Shown here piece after piece: positions 10,218 to 18,822 of a stretch of 64,000 nt of DNA. Where the stretch lies: contig JAVCCK010000010.1 of assembly GCA_030765525.1 (NCBI GenBank), positions 186,001 to 250,000 on the forward strand, given 5' to 3'. This stretch comes from Candidatus Lernaella stagnicola (GTDB lineage: Bacteria; Lernaellota; Lernaellaia; Lernaellales; Lernaellaceae). The notes beneath the pieces are model-generated. The model saw nothing but the letters and a program-made list of their open reading frames with translations, did no database searches and was not told the DNA's origin. Position numbers and translations under genes: made by a program. Each line of letters opens with the position of its first letter. Positions within the stretch are counted from its first letter, which is position 1.

Positions 10218-12569
10218 GTGCGAAATCGGGTTTTGTTTGCGGTGGTGATCGTGCTTGTCTCGGCCGCGGTTTACGTGCCGAGCTTGAGCGGCGAGTTCGT
10301 CTGGGACGACCGCGCTCTGATTACCGGCGACGAGCAAATTCAATCGCTTAGCAACCTGCCCGCCGCCTTTGCCCGCGACTTTTTCGCCGCCGGCGCCGAC
10401 GACTTCAAGTACGGCTACTACCGCCCGGTCATCACCGTCAGCTACATGTTCGACTGGGCGCTGTGGGGCGAGAACCCGCTGGGTTACAGGTTGACCAACC
10501 TGTTCTGGCACTTGCTGGCCACGCTACTGCTGTTTTTGCTGATTCTCCGCCTCTTGCCGACATCGATCTGGCCTGCCGCCGCGGGGGCGGTGTTGTTCGG
10601 CCTGCACCCGATTCATACCGAGTCCGTCGCTTGGATTTCCGGGCGCACCGACGTGGTTTGCACCGCGTTGGCGCTGGGCAGTCTGTTGTGCTGGGCGATC
10701 TACCTAAACCGCAACGAGGCCTGGGTGCGTTTCGACCAGAAGCCCAAGAAGAAGAAAGAGAAACCGCCGCAGCATCGGCAGGGTCTTGGCTGGGCGGCGG
10801 CCGCGGCGGCGCTTTTTCTCGCGTCCCTGCTGGCCAAGGAAATGGGCGTGCTGGTGCTGCCCGCCGCTTGGGGCATGGCCTACCTGCTGACCGCAGAGCG
10901 GCGGTCCGCACGCTGGAAACGCCTACTGCCCGAAGCGCTGGTGTTGGCGGTGGTGCCGGTCGTCTACGTATTGATGCGCGTGGGGTTGGCCGGCGTCTCC
11001 GTGGCTCCGGCGGGTGAACAACATAGCTTGTGGAAGGCGTTGATGACCTTCCCGAGCGCCTTTGCGGTGTACCTGGGCAAGTTGTTTTTTTCCACCGAAT
11101 ACAACGCGTACTACGTCTGGCCGTATGTGTCGCACCCTTTTAGCGTCCCCGGCCTCATCGGGCTGCTCCTTCTGGCCGTCGGCGTGGCCGGCGTGGTCTA
11201 CGCCTGGAGGAGCTGGCCGGTGATCGCCTTCACCGTCGGCATGCTGCTCGTCTCTTTCGTGCCTTTGGCCAACCTCGTGCGCATCAGCGCACCATCGGAT
11301 ATGGGCTTCCCGATCGCCGAACGCTTCTTGTACATGCCCTCGGCCTTTTTCGCCCTGCTGCTCGCGGTCGTGCTGCAAGACAGCCTGCGCAAAAAATCGG
11401 TGACGGCCGTGACCGCTGTGGCGTTTGCCGTGCTGGGGCTTGGGTACGCCTCGTTCGCCTACGGCGCCGCCGGATTGTGGAAAAGCGAAATCGCCGTCTT
11501 CGAAAACACCCTCGAACGTCACGAAGAAGCGCCGCTGTTATGGACCGCCTTGGGCGCGGCCTATCGCCGCGACGGCCGCATCGACAAAGCCGTCGCCGCC
11601 TTGCGAAAAGCCGAGACCCTCAACGAACGTCTGCAAAGCGCCGATTGGGTGGCGATTTACAACAACCTGGGCACCGCGCTGGCTTCCGACGACCAACTGG
11701 AAGAAGCGCTCGCGCAATTCGACAAGGCCGCCGTGCTGGGCAAGCAGGTCGACCGCGTGCAATTCAATCGCGGCGAAGCCCTGCGTCTACTGGGACGCAG
11801 CCGGGAAGCCCTCGACGCCTACGACGCGGCCATTGCGGCCAATCTCCACTACCTCCAGCCGCGCCTGCGACGCGCCGGTCTACTAATCACCCTGGGCCGC
11901 GGCGCCGAAGCCGTCGCCGACCTGCAACACGTGCTCTCGCAGCAACCCGGCCATCCGGATGCCGCCGCATTGCTGCAAAAAGCGCAACAAGCCGCCCCCG
12001 TCACGCCGACGGTCGGTGACGAGCGACTGCGCCAAGCCAACGAATTCTATCGGCAGGGGAAGCACGCGGAGGCCGAAGTGCTGCTCCGTGCGGTGCTGAC
12101 CGATCAGCCCGGCGAGGCCGAGGCGATGGTCGGCCTGGCGCACATCGAAGCGCGGCGCAGCAAGCGGGGCGAAGCCGTTTCCTTGCTGCGGCGAGCGGTG
12201 GCGGCGCGACCCGATCACGCGAAAGCCTGGTTGACCCTGGGCGCCCTGCTCGGGCAAGTGCGCGACTACGTCGGCTCGCTCGACGCCTACCGCCACGCGG
12301 CCGCGTTGCTGCCCGACGACCCCGAGGCGCAGGTCGGCTTGGCTTCTTCTCTGTTCCGCGCCGGCGACAAACAACAGGCCAAGCACCTGCTCGACGAGGC
12401 CTTGAAACGCTTTCCGCAGCACCCGACGGTACTTCTCGGGCTGGTCAGTTTCCATTACGAGTCCGGGGAGAAGGATAAGGCGCGCGACATGCTTGAATTG
12501 GCCGCGGCTGTAGCTCCCTCTCACCCGCAAGTGCAACAGTTTCGCAAGGCGCTCGCGTCCAAACCGTGA
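10218..12569 (+). CDS. TMTC-like membrane O-mannosyltransferase with C-terminal TPR array
   Basis: 783 residues from a GTG preceded by GGGGAGG. The N-terminal half (about 1-415) is polytopic and opens with FVWDDRALITGDEQI, the paired aspartates typical of TMTC/DUF1736 GT-C enzymes. YYRPVITVSYMFDW and LHPIHTESVAWISGRTD are strong family matches. The C-terminal half (about 425-783) is a row of TPRs (for example WTALGAAYRRDGRIDKAVAA, then LGTALASDDQLEEALAQF). In animals TMTC proteins O-mannosylate cadherins; bacterial members are largely uncharacterised, so acceptor and sugar are inference. A lysine-rich loop (QKPKKKKEKPPQ) interrupts the membrane part. The gene overlaps the next by 4 bp (GTGA). 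Confidence 0.8.
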   Translation: MRNRVLFAVVIVLVSAAVYVPSLSGEFVWDDRALITGDEQIQSLSNLPAAFARDFFAAGADDFKYGYYRPVITVSYMFDWALWGENPLGYRLTNLFWHLLATLLLFLLILRLLPTSIWPAAAGAVLFGLHPIHTESVAWISGRTDVVCTALALGSLLCWAIYLNRNEAWVRFDQKPKKKKEKPPQHRQGLGWAAAAAALFLASLLAKEMGVLVLPAAWGMAYLLTAERRSARWKRLLPEALVLAVVPVVYVLMRVGLAGVSVAPAGEQHSLWKALMTFPSAFAVYLGKLFFSTEYNAYYVWPYVSHPFSVPGLIGLLLLAVGVAGVVYAWRSWPVIAFTVGMLLVSFVPLANLVRISAPSDMGFPIAERFLYMPSAFFALLLAVVLQDSLRKKSVTAVTAVAFAVLGLGYASFAYGAAGLWKSEIAVFENTLERHEEAPLLWTALGAAYRRDGRIDKAVAALRKAETLNERLQSADWVAIYNNLGTALASDDQLEEALAQFDKAAVLGKQVDRVQFNRGEALRLLGRSREALDAYDAAIAANLHYLQPRLRRAGLLITLGRGAEAVADLQHVLSQQPGHPDAAALLQKAQQAAPVTPTVGDERLRQANEFYRQGKHAEAEVLLRAVLTDQPGEAEAMVGLAHIEARRSKRGEAVSLLRRAVAARPDHAKAWLTLGALLGQVRDYVGSLDAYRHAAALLPDDPEAQVGLASSLFRAGDKQQAKHLLDEALKRFPQHPTVLLGLVSFHYESGEKDKARDMLELAAAVAPSHPQVQQFRKALASKP

Positions 12570-14353
12570 AACCGAACCGCCGCTACCTCTGGTGCCTGCT
12601 CGCCGTCGCGGCCGTTGCCCTCTACTGGTTGATCGACCGCTTCGTGTTGCCCTTCGACGAAGTGCGCCGCTACGGTCGCCTGACCGGCCACTTCGATTGG
12701 GCGCGGCAGATGCCGCCGGGGGAGTGGGCGTGGTACGCGGCGCTGCTGCTGGCCACCGGCGCGGCCCTGGCGCTTTTGCTGGCTTGGCCCCGCCGTCACT
12801 CCGACACGCCGCCGCCCGCCAACCCGTGGCGCATCGTGCTCGCTTTGGCGCTGTTGGCGACCGTCGCGGCCGGTGCCGTCCGCGTGAGCGTGCTCGACTC
12901 CGCCGCGATCACCGACGACGAGGCCGCGCACCTGTTTGCGGCCCGCACCCTGGCCTCCGGGCGTCTCACCGCCGAGCCGCCGCCTGCGCCGGAGCACTTT
13001 GAGCACATCTTTCTGGGCGTCTATCGCGGACGTTGGTTCAGCCAATATCTCTGGGGTCACGCGCTGCTGCTGGCCTTGGGCGTACTGGTCGGCCTGCCGG
13101 GTTTGATCACGGCGTTGCTGGCGGGGGTGATCGTCCTGGGCGTGTTCCTGCTGGCGCGCGAGTTGTTTGACGAGCGCACGGGCTTGGCAGCCGCGTTTTT
13201 GGCGGCCTTCAGCCCGCTCATCATTTCGACGGGCGCGACGCTCGCTTCCCAAACGAGTGCGACGGCGCTGGTGCTACTGGGGCTTTGGTTAACGCTGCGC
13301 GCGACCGCGACGGGTCGCTTCGGCCACGCCTTTGCCGCGGCGTTATGCCTGGGGTTCGCGTTTTGGTGCCGGCAACAGGAACCGGCGCTGCTGGGTCTCG
13401 GCGCGATCATCCTGCTCGTGCGGCGGATCGTCACCGGACCCGGCCGGGCGCGGCTGCTGGCCGGGGGCGCGTTGGGGTCGCTGCTCGTCGTCGTGCCGCT
13501 GGTCCTTATCCAATGGCGGCTTTGGGACCAGCCCTTTTGGACGAACTACCAAGCCTATTGGTGGGGCTACCTGAAGTATCCGGGTGTCTCGCCCTACGGT
13601 TTCGGACCCGCCCCGTGGGAAGGCGTGCACACCCCTGGCGGCGGCTTGATGGCCACGCTGATTAATTTGACGCGGCTGGACATGCTTTTGCTCGGCCTAC
13701 CCCTCACACTGGTCGCGGCGGGTGTCGGCTTATGGCGGGCGCGACGCAATCGGCGGGCGTGGGCGATTTTTGCCGGCGTGCCGCTGACCTTCGGCGCATT
13801 GTTCTTCTATTTCTGGCCGGGGCTGGCTGACACGGGCCCACACCTCTATCACGCCGCCGGGGCCGTACTGCTGCCCTTCGTTGCGGCCGGGGCGCTGGCT
13901 CTGCTCGATCGTTTCCACCGGCCGCTTGTCGCGCTGACCGTCCTCGCCCTGGCTGCGTTGCTGACCGTGTGGCCCTCGCACCTGGGCGCGCTGCATCGCG
14001 CCGCGCGCGCCGCCGATGAAATCCCGCGCCGGATTGCGTCGGCCGGAATCGACAACGCCGTCGTCTTTACCGATCTTTACCCCTGGGCGGGCGGAAACGA
14101 ACGCTCGTGGCGTCTGGGCAGCCCCCTGCCTCGTCCGAATTTGAGCGATTCGGTGTTGTACCTGCGCACTCGCGGCGGCAAGCGCGACCGCGACGTCGCC
14201 CGCGAAGTTTTCCCCCGGCGGCGCGCTTTCATGCTCAAAGTCGTGGACGGGCAACTCGCGCTGCTCGCCCTGGAAGACTACACCGGCAAGGAAAGCCTGC
14301 GGCGTGTCGCCCGCCCGCGCAATTTGCCCCCGCGACGTTCCGGGTTACAATGA
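12566..14353 (+). CDS. Polytopic membrane glycosyltransferase, GT39-like
   Basis: 595 residues from a GTG whose last two bases belong to the preceding stop. About eleven hydrophobic segments. The donor-site loop AITDDEAAHLFAARTLASG has the adjacent acidic pair expected of the family. The acceptor-side aromatic cluster WTNYQAYWWGYLKYPG and a loop with PYGFGPAPWEG are seen in related uncharacterised proteins. The C-terminal extracytoplasmic part (about 490-595) is small and basic. It forms a coupled run with the TMTC-like gene before it and the M23 peptidase after it, suggesting joint work on an envelope glycan or glycoprotein. Exact substrate unknown. Confidence 0.75.
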   Translation: MKPNRRYLWCLLAVAAVALYWLIDRFVLPFDEVRRYGRLTGHFDWARQMPPGEWAWYAALLLATGAALALLLAWPRRHSDTPPPANPWRIVLALALLATVAAGAVRVSVLDSAAITDDEAAHLFAARTLASGRLTAEPPPAPEHFEHIFLGVYRGRWFSQYLWGHALLLALGVLVGLPGLITALLAGVIVLGVFLLARELFDERTGLAAAFLAAFSPLIISTGATLASQTSATALVLLGLWLTLRATATGRFGHAFAAALCLGFAFWCRQQEPALLGLGAIILLVRRIVTGPGRARLLAGGALGSLLVVVPLVLIQWRLWDQPFWTNYQAYWWGYLKYPGVSPYGFGPAPWEGVHTPGGGLMATLINLTRLDMLLLGLPLTLVAAGVGLWRARRNRRAWAIFAGVPLTFGALFFYFWPGLADTGPHLYHAAGAVLLPFVAAGALALLDRFHRPLVALTVLALAALLTVWPSHLGALHRAARAADEIPRRIASAGIDNAVVFTDLYPWAGGNERSWRLGSPLPRPNLSDSVLYLRTRGGKRDRDVAREVFPRRRAFMLKVVDGQLALLALEDYTGKESLRRVARPRNLPPRRSGLQ

Positions 14354-15138
14354 ATTCTTCCGAACCGGGGGTTAACGTGGCGCACCGGCGCAGCAAATTT
14401 TTCACTTTGTTGGTGCTCGACGATCGAGGGCGCGTGAGGCGCTGGCGGCTGTCGCGGCGCACGTGGCAGGGCATGGTGCTGGGTGCGGCGGCCGTTGCCG
14501 TGCTGATCGTCGCCCTGCTGTTCGTTGTCGTACACGACCGCTTTCGCCTGGCTGGTCTCGATCGCGAATTGCGCGGTTCGCAATCCGAACCCGAGGTTGT
14601 GGCCGCCGCGCCGGTCTCGCCGCCGCCGAGCGAGGAACTGCTTGCCGCCGCCCGCGCGCAACGCGCGTCGTTGGAACCTGCCGAGCGTTTTTTCGTCGCG
14701 GTCGTCGGCGATGCTTACGACGCGCCGCACCGCTGGCCGTTGCGCGGGTGGGTCACCAGCGAGTTCGGCCGTCGCCTGAATTCCGATACCGACGCGGTTG
14801 AAATGCACCAGGGGATCGACATCGCCGCGCCGATCGGCAGCGACGTACGCGCCCCGGCGGCGGGTCAGGTATTGATCGCCGAAGAGCGGGCGGGATTCGG
14901 CCTGGTCGTCGTACTCGGTCACGGACGCGGGTGGACAACCTACTTCGGCCACTTGGATCGCAGCCTCGTCGTGCCCGGTCAGCAGGTCGAAGCGGGCGAA
15001 GTCATTGCGCGCTCGGGCAACACCGGCATCAGCCGCGGGCCGCATCTGCATTACGAAGTTCGCCGGTTCGGTATTCCGCTCGATCCGCGCGTCTCCTTGC
15101 CCGGTTACGGTCAAGCGCCGCGCGCTGTCGATTCATAA
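14350..15138 (+). CDS. M23-family (LytM-type) murein endopeptidase, membrane-anchored
   Basis: 262 residues from an ATG that overlaps the upstream stop; a GTG at 14377, preceded by a run of Gs, would give MAHRRSKFF and is an equally good start. A basic cytoplasmic segment, one membrane helix (about 43-62) and a linker lead into a C-terminal peptidase_M23 domain. The zinc ligands are present (His153 and Asp157 in HQGID, His234 in HLH), as are His201 and His232 of the active site. It is predicted to cut peptide cross-links in peptidoglycan from the periplasmic face, or to serve septation or polymer export. All catalytic residues are intact, unlike EnvC-type activators. Translationally coupled to the glycosyltransferase upstream. 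Confidence 0.85.
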   Translation: MNSSEPGVNVAHRRSKFFTLLVLDDRGRVRRWRLSRRTWQGMVLGAAAVAVLIVALLFVVVHDRFRLAGLDRELRGSQSEPEVVAAAPVSPPPSEELLAAARAQRASLEPAERFFVAVVGDAYDAPHRWPLRGWVTSEFGRRLNSDTDAVEMHQGIDIAAPIGSDVRAPAAGQVLIAEERAGFGLVVVLGHGRGWTTYFGHLDRSLVVPGQQVEAGEVIARSGNTGISRGPHLHYEVRRFGIPLDPRVSLPGYGQAPRAVDS

Positions 15139-15192
15139 TTCGAAATCGCGGCCGCGCGTCATGGTTTATTACGGCCGCCAAGGGGAGACGAC

Positions 15193-16224
15193 GTGCGACG
15201 TCCAAGTTACGGCAGGTTGGCCCTCTACTCGCTGATCGCGCTGCTGCTCGTGCTGCTGGCGGTCGAACTCGTGGCGCGGCGCATGGTGCCCCACGAACTG
15301 GCCTACGTCGGCGACGAGAAATATTGGATCCTCGCCCAACATACGAACCTGTACGGCCAGTGGGACGACGCGCAACTATTTCGCATCGAGAATTACACCG
15401 CCACGGCGCGTAAAAAAATGTGGCCGCAGCGCGTGATCTGCCTGGGCAGTTCGAGCACATACGGCGCGGGCCTCGAGAAGCGTGAAGAGGCCTTTCCGGG
15501 CGTGCTCCATGAGATGTTCCCCGACGTCGAAGTCATCAATGCCGGGTTTGGCGGGTACAACTCGTATCAGCTTGCCATTTACTTCGAGGAAGTGTTGGTG
15601 CGCCTGAATCCCGACGTGCTCGTGTTCTACTACGGCGGTAACGAAGGGTACGGCTTTACCACCAAGCGCTTCTACCCGCGGGCCAAAGAAGTCGTGGCCA
15701 AGATGCGTGACCGCGGCATTACCGATCGTTCCAGTTTGGAGTTCGCCGTCTTGCGCGGCACCGCCAACCCGATTGCGCTGGCGCTCTATCACCTGCTCGA
15801 CGGCAGCAAGGCGTTCTTATGGTGGCGCGACCGCGTGGTCACCGCCGGCGTCACCACGGAAATGGTGTACCGGCCGATGGTGCCCAACGATCCGCGGCTG
15901 CGCATGAAGCCGACCACGGAACAAATCTTCACCCAATTGGCCGCGTTGACCGCCAAACGAAAGATAACCCTGCTCCTCGTGCCGGAAATTTCCTCGACCC
16001 TCGATCACGCCGGCCCACCTGTGTGGTCGGTCATGCAAACGCTTTGCCGCCAGGGAAAGGCTCAATGTGTCGACCCGCTGGTCGAGCAGCCGCGTCTGGA
16101 CGACACCGCGCTGTTCCTCGATTCCAGCCATCTGACCGTGGCCGGGCACCGCCGCCTCGCCGAAGTGATCCGACCGACGTTACAGGCGGTCTTGGAAGCC
16201 CCCGACGAACCTGCGGCCGAGTGA
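15193..16224 (+). CDS. Membrane-anchored SGNH/GDSL hydrolase
   Basis: 343 residues from a GTG start with AAGGGGAG upstream. One N-terminal membrane helix (about 9-26) is followed by a periplasmic SGNH domain. Block I holds the nucleophile serine in ICLGSSSTYGAG, block II is VINAGFGGYNSYQ, block III is YYGGNEGYGF, and the C-terminal block LDSSHLTVAGHRRLAE supplies the Asp/His pair. The domain resembles proteins that add or remove acyl groups on envelope polysaccharides (DltD/AlgX-like uses are known for the fold). The substrate is not known. The truncated copy at 6817-7659 belongs to the same broad family but lacks block I. Confidence 0.75.
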   Translation: MRRPSYGRLALYSLIALLLVLLAVELVARRMVPHELAYVGDEKYWILAQHTNLYGQWDDAQLFRIENYTATARKKMWPQRVICLGSSSTYGAGLEKREEAFPGVLHEMFPDVEVINAGFGGYNSYQLAIYFEEVLVRLNPDVLVFYYGGNEGYGFTTKRFYPRAKEVVAKMRDRGITDRSSLEFAVLRGTANPIALALYHLLDGSKAFLWWRDRVVTAGVTTEMVYRPMVPNDPRLRMKPTTEQIFTQLAALTAKRKITLLLVPEISSTLDHAGPPVWSVMQTLCRQGKAQCVDPLVEQPRLDDTALFLDSSHLTVAGHRRLAEVIRPTLQAVLEAPDEPAAE

Positions 16225-16225
16225 T

Positions 16226-16873
16226 TCAATCCCCGAAATAGCGATAGTGGCCGGTGCGACGCCACGATCCCAGAACGTCTTCCAGCTTCGGCCCCGCGCC
16301 GATGTTGTGCACCAGTAGCGGACGCTTGCCGTCGCGGCTGCGGCGGTCGGTGACGATGCCGATATGCGGCACGCCGCCGCCCAGGTCCCACGTCACGATA
16401 TCGCCGGGAAAGTAGGCTTCGGGTTTTTCGCTCACCGGCAGGCTTTGTCCGTGGCGGGCAAAGAACACCGCAAGATTCGGTACGCGGCGATGGTCGATGT
16501 TCGTGTCGGGCCGGGTCAGCCCCCACCGTTTCGGATACGCGGCAAAGGCGGCCCGCATATCTTCGTGCACTTTCTGTTGCAGATCGACGCCCAGCTTGCG
16601 GTAGGCGCGGATGACCACGTCGCTGCACACGCCGCGATCCGTCGGCACGTCGCCGCCTGGGTAAGGGATTTTCACGTAGGCGGGGTCGTAGGTGATCTCA
16701 TGCCGCGTGCGATCCACGGCCGCCGCAACCAAGCGTTGGGCGAATCGCTTTTGCGCCGCTGTTCGCGCCGCGACGTCCTGGGCGGGGATTGCCGACACCG
16801 ACACGAAGCAAAGCGCCACAAGAAGCGCGGCGCAGCGACGGCTAAACACGCTAATCCTTTTTTTGATCGACAC
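16226..16873 (-). CDS. Secreted DUF1287 protein (NlpC/P60-like fold)
   Basis: 215 residues from a GTG start, with a signal peptide (hydrophobic about 13-31). The family blocks are all present: GVCSDVVIRAYRKLGVDLQ, VHEDMRAAF, NIDHRRVPNLAVFFARHG, YFPGDIVTWDLGGGVPHIGIV. DUF1287 proteins are periplasmic and related to NlpC/P60 papain-like amidases: the Cys in GVCSD and the His in PHIGIV would be the catalytic pair. A role in peptidoglycan or muropeptide hydrolysis is inferred from the fold. The start lies inside the end of the DUF2914-like gene (23-bp overlap), so the two form one minus-strand operon. Confidence 0.8.
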   Translation of the reverse strand: MSIKKRISVFSRRCAALLVALCFVSVSAIPAQDVAARTAAQKRFAQRLVAAAVDRTRHEITYDPAYVKIPYPGGDVPTDRGVCSDVVIRAYRKLGVDLQQKVHEDMRAAFAAYPKRWGLTRPDTNIDHRRVPNLAVFFARHGQSLPVSEKPEAYFPGDIVTWDLGGGVPHIGIVTDRRSRDGKRPLLVHNIGAGPKLEDVLGSWRRTGHYRYFGD

Positions 16874-17345
16874 TCTTGGGCGCCGGAACGTCCGACACCG
16901 AGGACCGTCCTACAACGAAGGGCACGACCGCCAGCACTTCGTCGTTGGCATCGACGACTTCCACGCGCCAAGATCCGGCCTGCACCGCCGGGATGTTCAG
17001 CGAGGTCAGGGCATGGGGTTTGTTCTTGGTCAATTCGACGGTCTGCCGCGCGCGCTGCTCGTCCTCCCGGAACCAAACGACTGCCAGCTTTTCCTTTTCG
17101 GTCAGGCCGATGCCGTCGACGCGGCAGTACACCGTACCCACGCGTTTGGCGAAAGCGCCGGTTTCTCCCAAGATACCGCCGTTCGGCGTCGCGCCGACGC
17201 CTAAGGTGACCTCCACGGTGAAATCCGGGATGGAGAGCCAATCGGTCAAGCCGGCGGTTGGATCGTCATTCGGCTCGGCCTGCGCCCAGGCAATGGACGC
17301 GGCCAGAACCAACAGCCCGCAAAGCACAAACGTACGCACCGACAT
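16851..17345 (-). CDS. Secreted DUF2914-like protein
   Basis: 164 residues with a signal peptide ending near AWA (residues 19-21). From about residue 65 the sequence GTVYCRVDGIG, AVVWFREDEQRAR and SWRVEVVDANDEVLAVVPF follows the strand order of DUF2914 (a beta-sandwich seen in periplasmic proteins of Proteobacteria). The match is by pattern and moderate. No catalytic motif. It overlaps the DUF1287 gene, which suggests the pair act together in the periplasm, perhaps as hydrolase and binding partner. Confidence 0.6.
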   Translation of the reverse strand: MSVRTFVLCGLLVLAASIAWAQAEPNDDPTAGLTDWLSIPDFTVEVTLGVGATPNGGILGETGAFAKRVGTVYCRVDGIGLTEKEKLAVVWFREDEQRARQTVELTKNKPHALTSLNIPAVQAGSWRVEVVDANDEVLAVVPFVVGRSSVSDVPAPKSVDQKKD

Positions 17346-17414
17346 AAAGCACCTCCGCGTTCGACAACCGCCACCAATGTACGCCCGCAGCCGTCGCGCG
17401 ACAAGTTTCCCGAG

Positions 17415-18188
17415 TTACGACACCGAAATCCGCACGACGGTTTCCCGCGTTAGCTCCAACACCCGCGCCGCGTGCCCGTTGCGCACCGCGATCTCCAGCA
17501 GGCCACTCGAGCCCACAAGCGCCAACGGTTCGCCAACCTCCACCTCGCCGTAGGCGCGCCGCAGCGCCAACGCCGGACCGCCTTCCGGGATGACGCGAAT
17601 CGTCCCCGAACCCAGTTCGGCCAACCGCGCCCCCGGCAGTGCGGTGATGCAATTGCCGAAACGGTCGATGTGCACCACGGCGGTCACGAAGCTGTCGCCT
17701 TCGCGCTTGAGTCGCCAAGCGGGCAGACGCACCGGATCATCCACCCGCGGGCCGCACTCGGCCGGAGGCAAACCCGTGGCCAGTTGCGCGGCGGCCGGCG
17801 CGAATAAATCACGACCGTGAAAGGTCGCCGATGGATCCGGCAGCCATAAATCCGGATCGGCCAACTCATAGACGACGGCCTGCTCGTCCAGAAAAGGCGA
17901 AAACACACCGTTGTCCGGTCCGACGAAAAAGTGCCGGCGATGAGCCACGACAATGCCGCGCCGCGCGGTGCCGACGCCCGGGTCAATCACCGCCACGTGC
18001 ACGGTATCGGGCGGAAAAAACGGCGCAGCCTGGAACAACACGAACGCCCCGTGCAGCACGTCGTGCGGCGGAACTTCGTGGCTGATATCGACCACGTTCG
18101 CGCGTGGCGCGCGGCTGAGAATCACGCCCTTCATCGCCCCGGCATAGCCGTCGGCGAGTCCAAAATCGGTAGTAAGCGTCAGAATCAT
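17415..18188 (-). CDS. SAM hydrolase (adenosine-forming), DUF62/fluorinase-chlorinase family
   Basis: 257 residues, the usual length. N-terminal LTTDFGLADGYAGAMKG, HVAVIDPGVGT, FVGPDNGVF, FHGRDLFAPAAA and C-terminal HIDRFGNCITAL are the signature blocks of S-adenosyl-L-methionine hydroxide adenosyltransferases. These split SAM into adenosine and methionine using an activated water. The family also holds SAM-dependent fluorinase and chlorinase, but those have extra loop insertions not seen here, and the family default is hydrolase. The stop overlaps the start of nothing downstream; its own start shares 4 bp with the preceding DUF4124-like gene. Cytoplasmic. Confidence 0.88.
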   Translation of the reverse strand: MILTLTTDFGLADGYAGAMKGVILSRAPRANVVDISHEVPPHDVLHGAFVLFQAAPFFPPDTVHVAVIDPGVGTARRGIVVAHRRHFFVGPDNGVFSPFLDEQAVVYELADPDLWLPDPSATFHGRDLFAPAAAQLATGLPPAECGPRVDDPVRLPAWRLKREGDSFVTAVVHIDRFGNCITALPGARLAELGSGTIRVIPEGGPALALRRAYGEVEVGEPLALVGSSGLLEIAVRNGHAARVLELTRETVVRISVS

Positions 18189-18691
18189 GGTCGGCCGATA
18201 AGCTCGGTTTTGTAGGTGTCGACCTTGGGATTGTAATTGACCATCAAATGGTATTGGCCGATCTGCCCCGCGGCCAATACAATCGGATCGACCAAGGTTG
18301 TCTCGGCAAACAAGAAGCGATCTTCCTCGTCAAAAAACGATATCTTAACTTTGACTTGTGATATTTCCTGCGAGAACCCGTTCCGCACCTTGCCCTTGAT
18401 GTGATAGAAATTGCCTTCGCGCGTGTAGGTTTCCTCCACCTCTTCCAACCGCCCCGACGCCTTGGCCGGCACAATCGATCCCGCATCGGGAACGAAGGAT
18501 CCCTTGACCGCGATCGAGCGATACGCGGCCGGGATGCTTTCCAGCCCTTCGGTGTAGTGCACCACGCCCGCGTCATCCACCCAACGATACAGCACCACCT
18601 TTTGCGCCGATGCCTGCGCCAGAGCAAGCGTCGGCAACAACAGCAGCCACAAGCAAAGGATGAATGCCGTTCGTTTCAGGGTATACCTCAC
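18185..18691 (-). CDS. Secreted DUF4124/FxLYD-like protein
   Basis: 168 residues with a signal peptide (hydrophobic about 9-25). The first mature segment VVLYRWVDDAGVVHYTE matches the N-terminal strand motif of DUF4124 (YKWVDENGVVHYSD type). After a linker, GKVRNGFSQEISQVKVKIS and ETTLVDPIVLAAGQIGQY follow the FxLYD pattern, an immunoglobulin-like domain in envelope proteins. Probably a periplasmic binding or structural protein. It is first in a two-gene minus-strand unit with the SAM hydrolase (4-bp overlap); the functional link is not obvious. Confidence 0.65.
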   Translation of the reverse strand: MRYTLKRTAFILCLWLLLLPTLALAQASAQKVVLYRWVDDAGVVHYTEGLESIPAAYRSIAVKGSFVPDAGSIVPAKASGRLEEVEETYTREGNFYHIKGKVRNGFSQEISQVKVKISFFDEEDRFLFAETTLVDPIVLAAGQIGQYHLMVNYNPKVDTYKTELIGRP

Positions 18692-18822
18692 CTAGTTGGC
18701 GAATTCGCCCCAGCCGATCTTAGCAGCGCCCCGAACCGTGTCAAGAATCAGAGGTGATGATTGATGCGAATTAAGGGAAATTTCGAGCCCTTCCGAGTTT
18801 CCGGACGCCTCCTGACTCCAGG

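Noticed and set aside
17415-18188. SAM-dependent chlorinase or fluorinase
   Set aside because: The fold family is shared, but the halide-binding loop insertion of fluorinase/chlorinase is not evident, so the default hydrolase call is kept.
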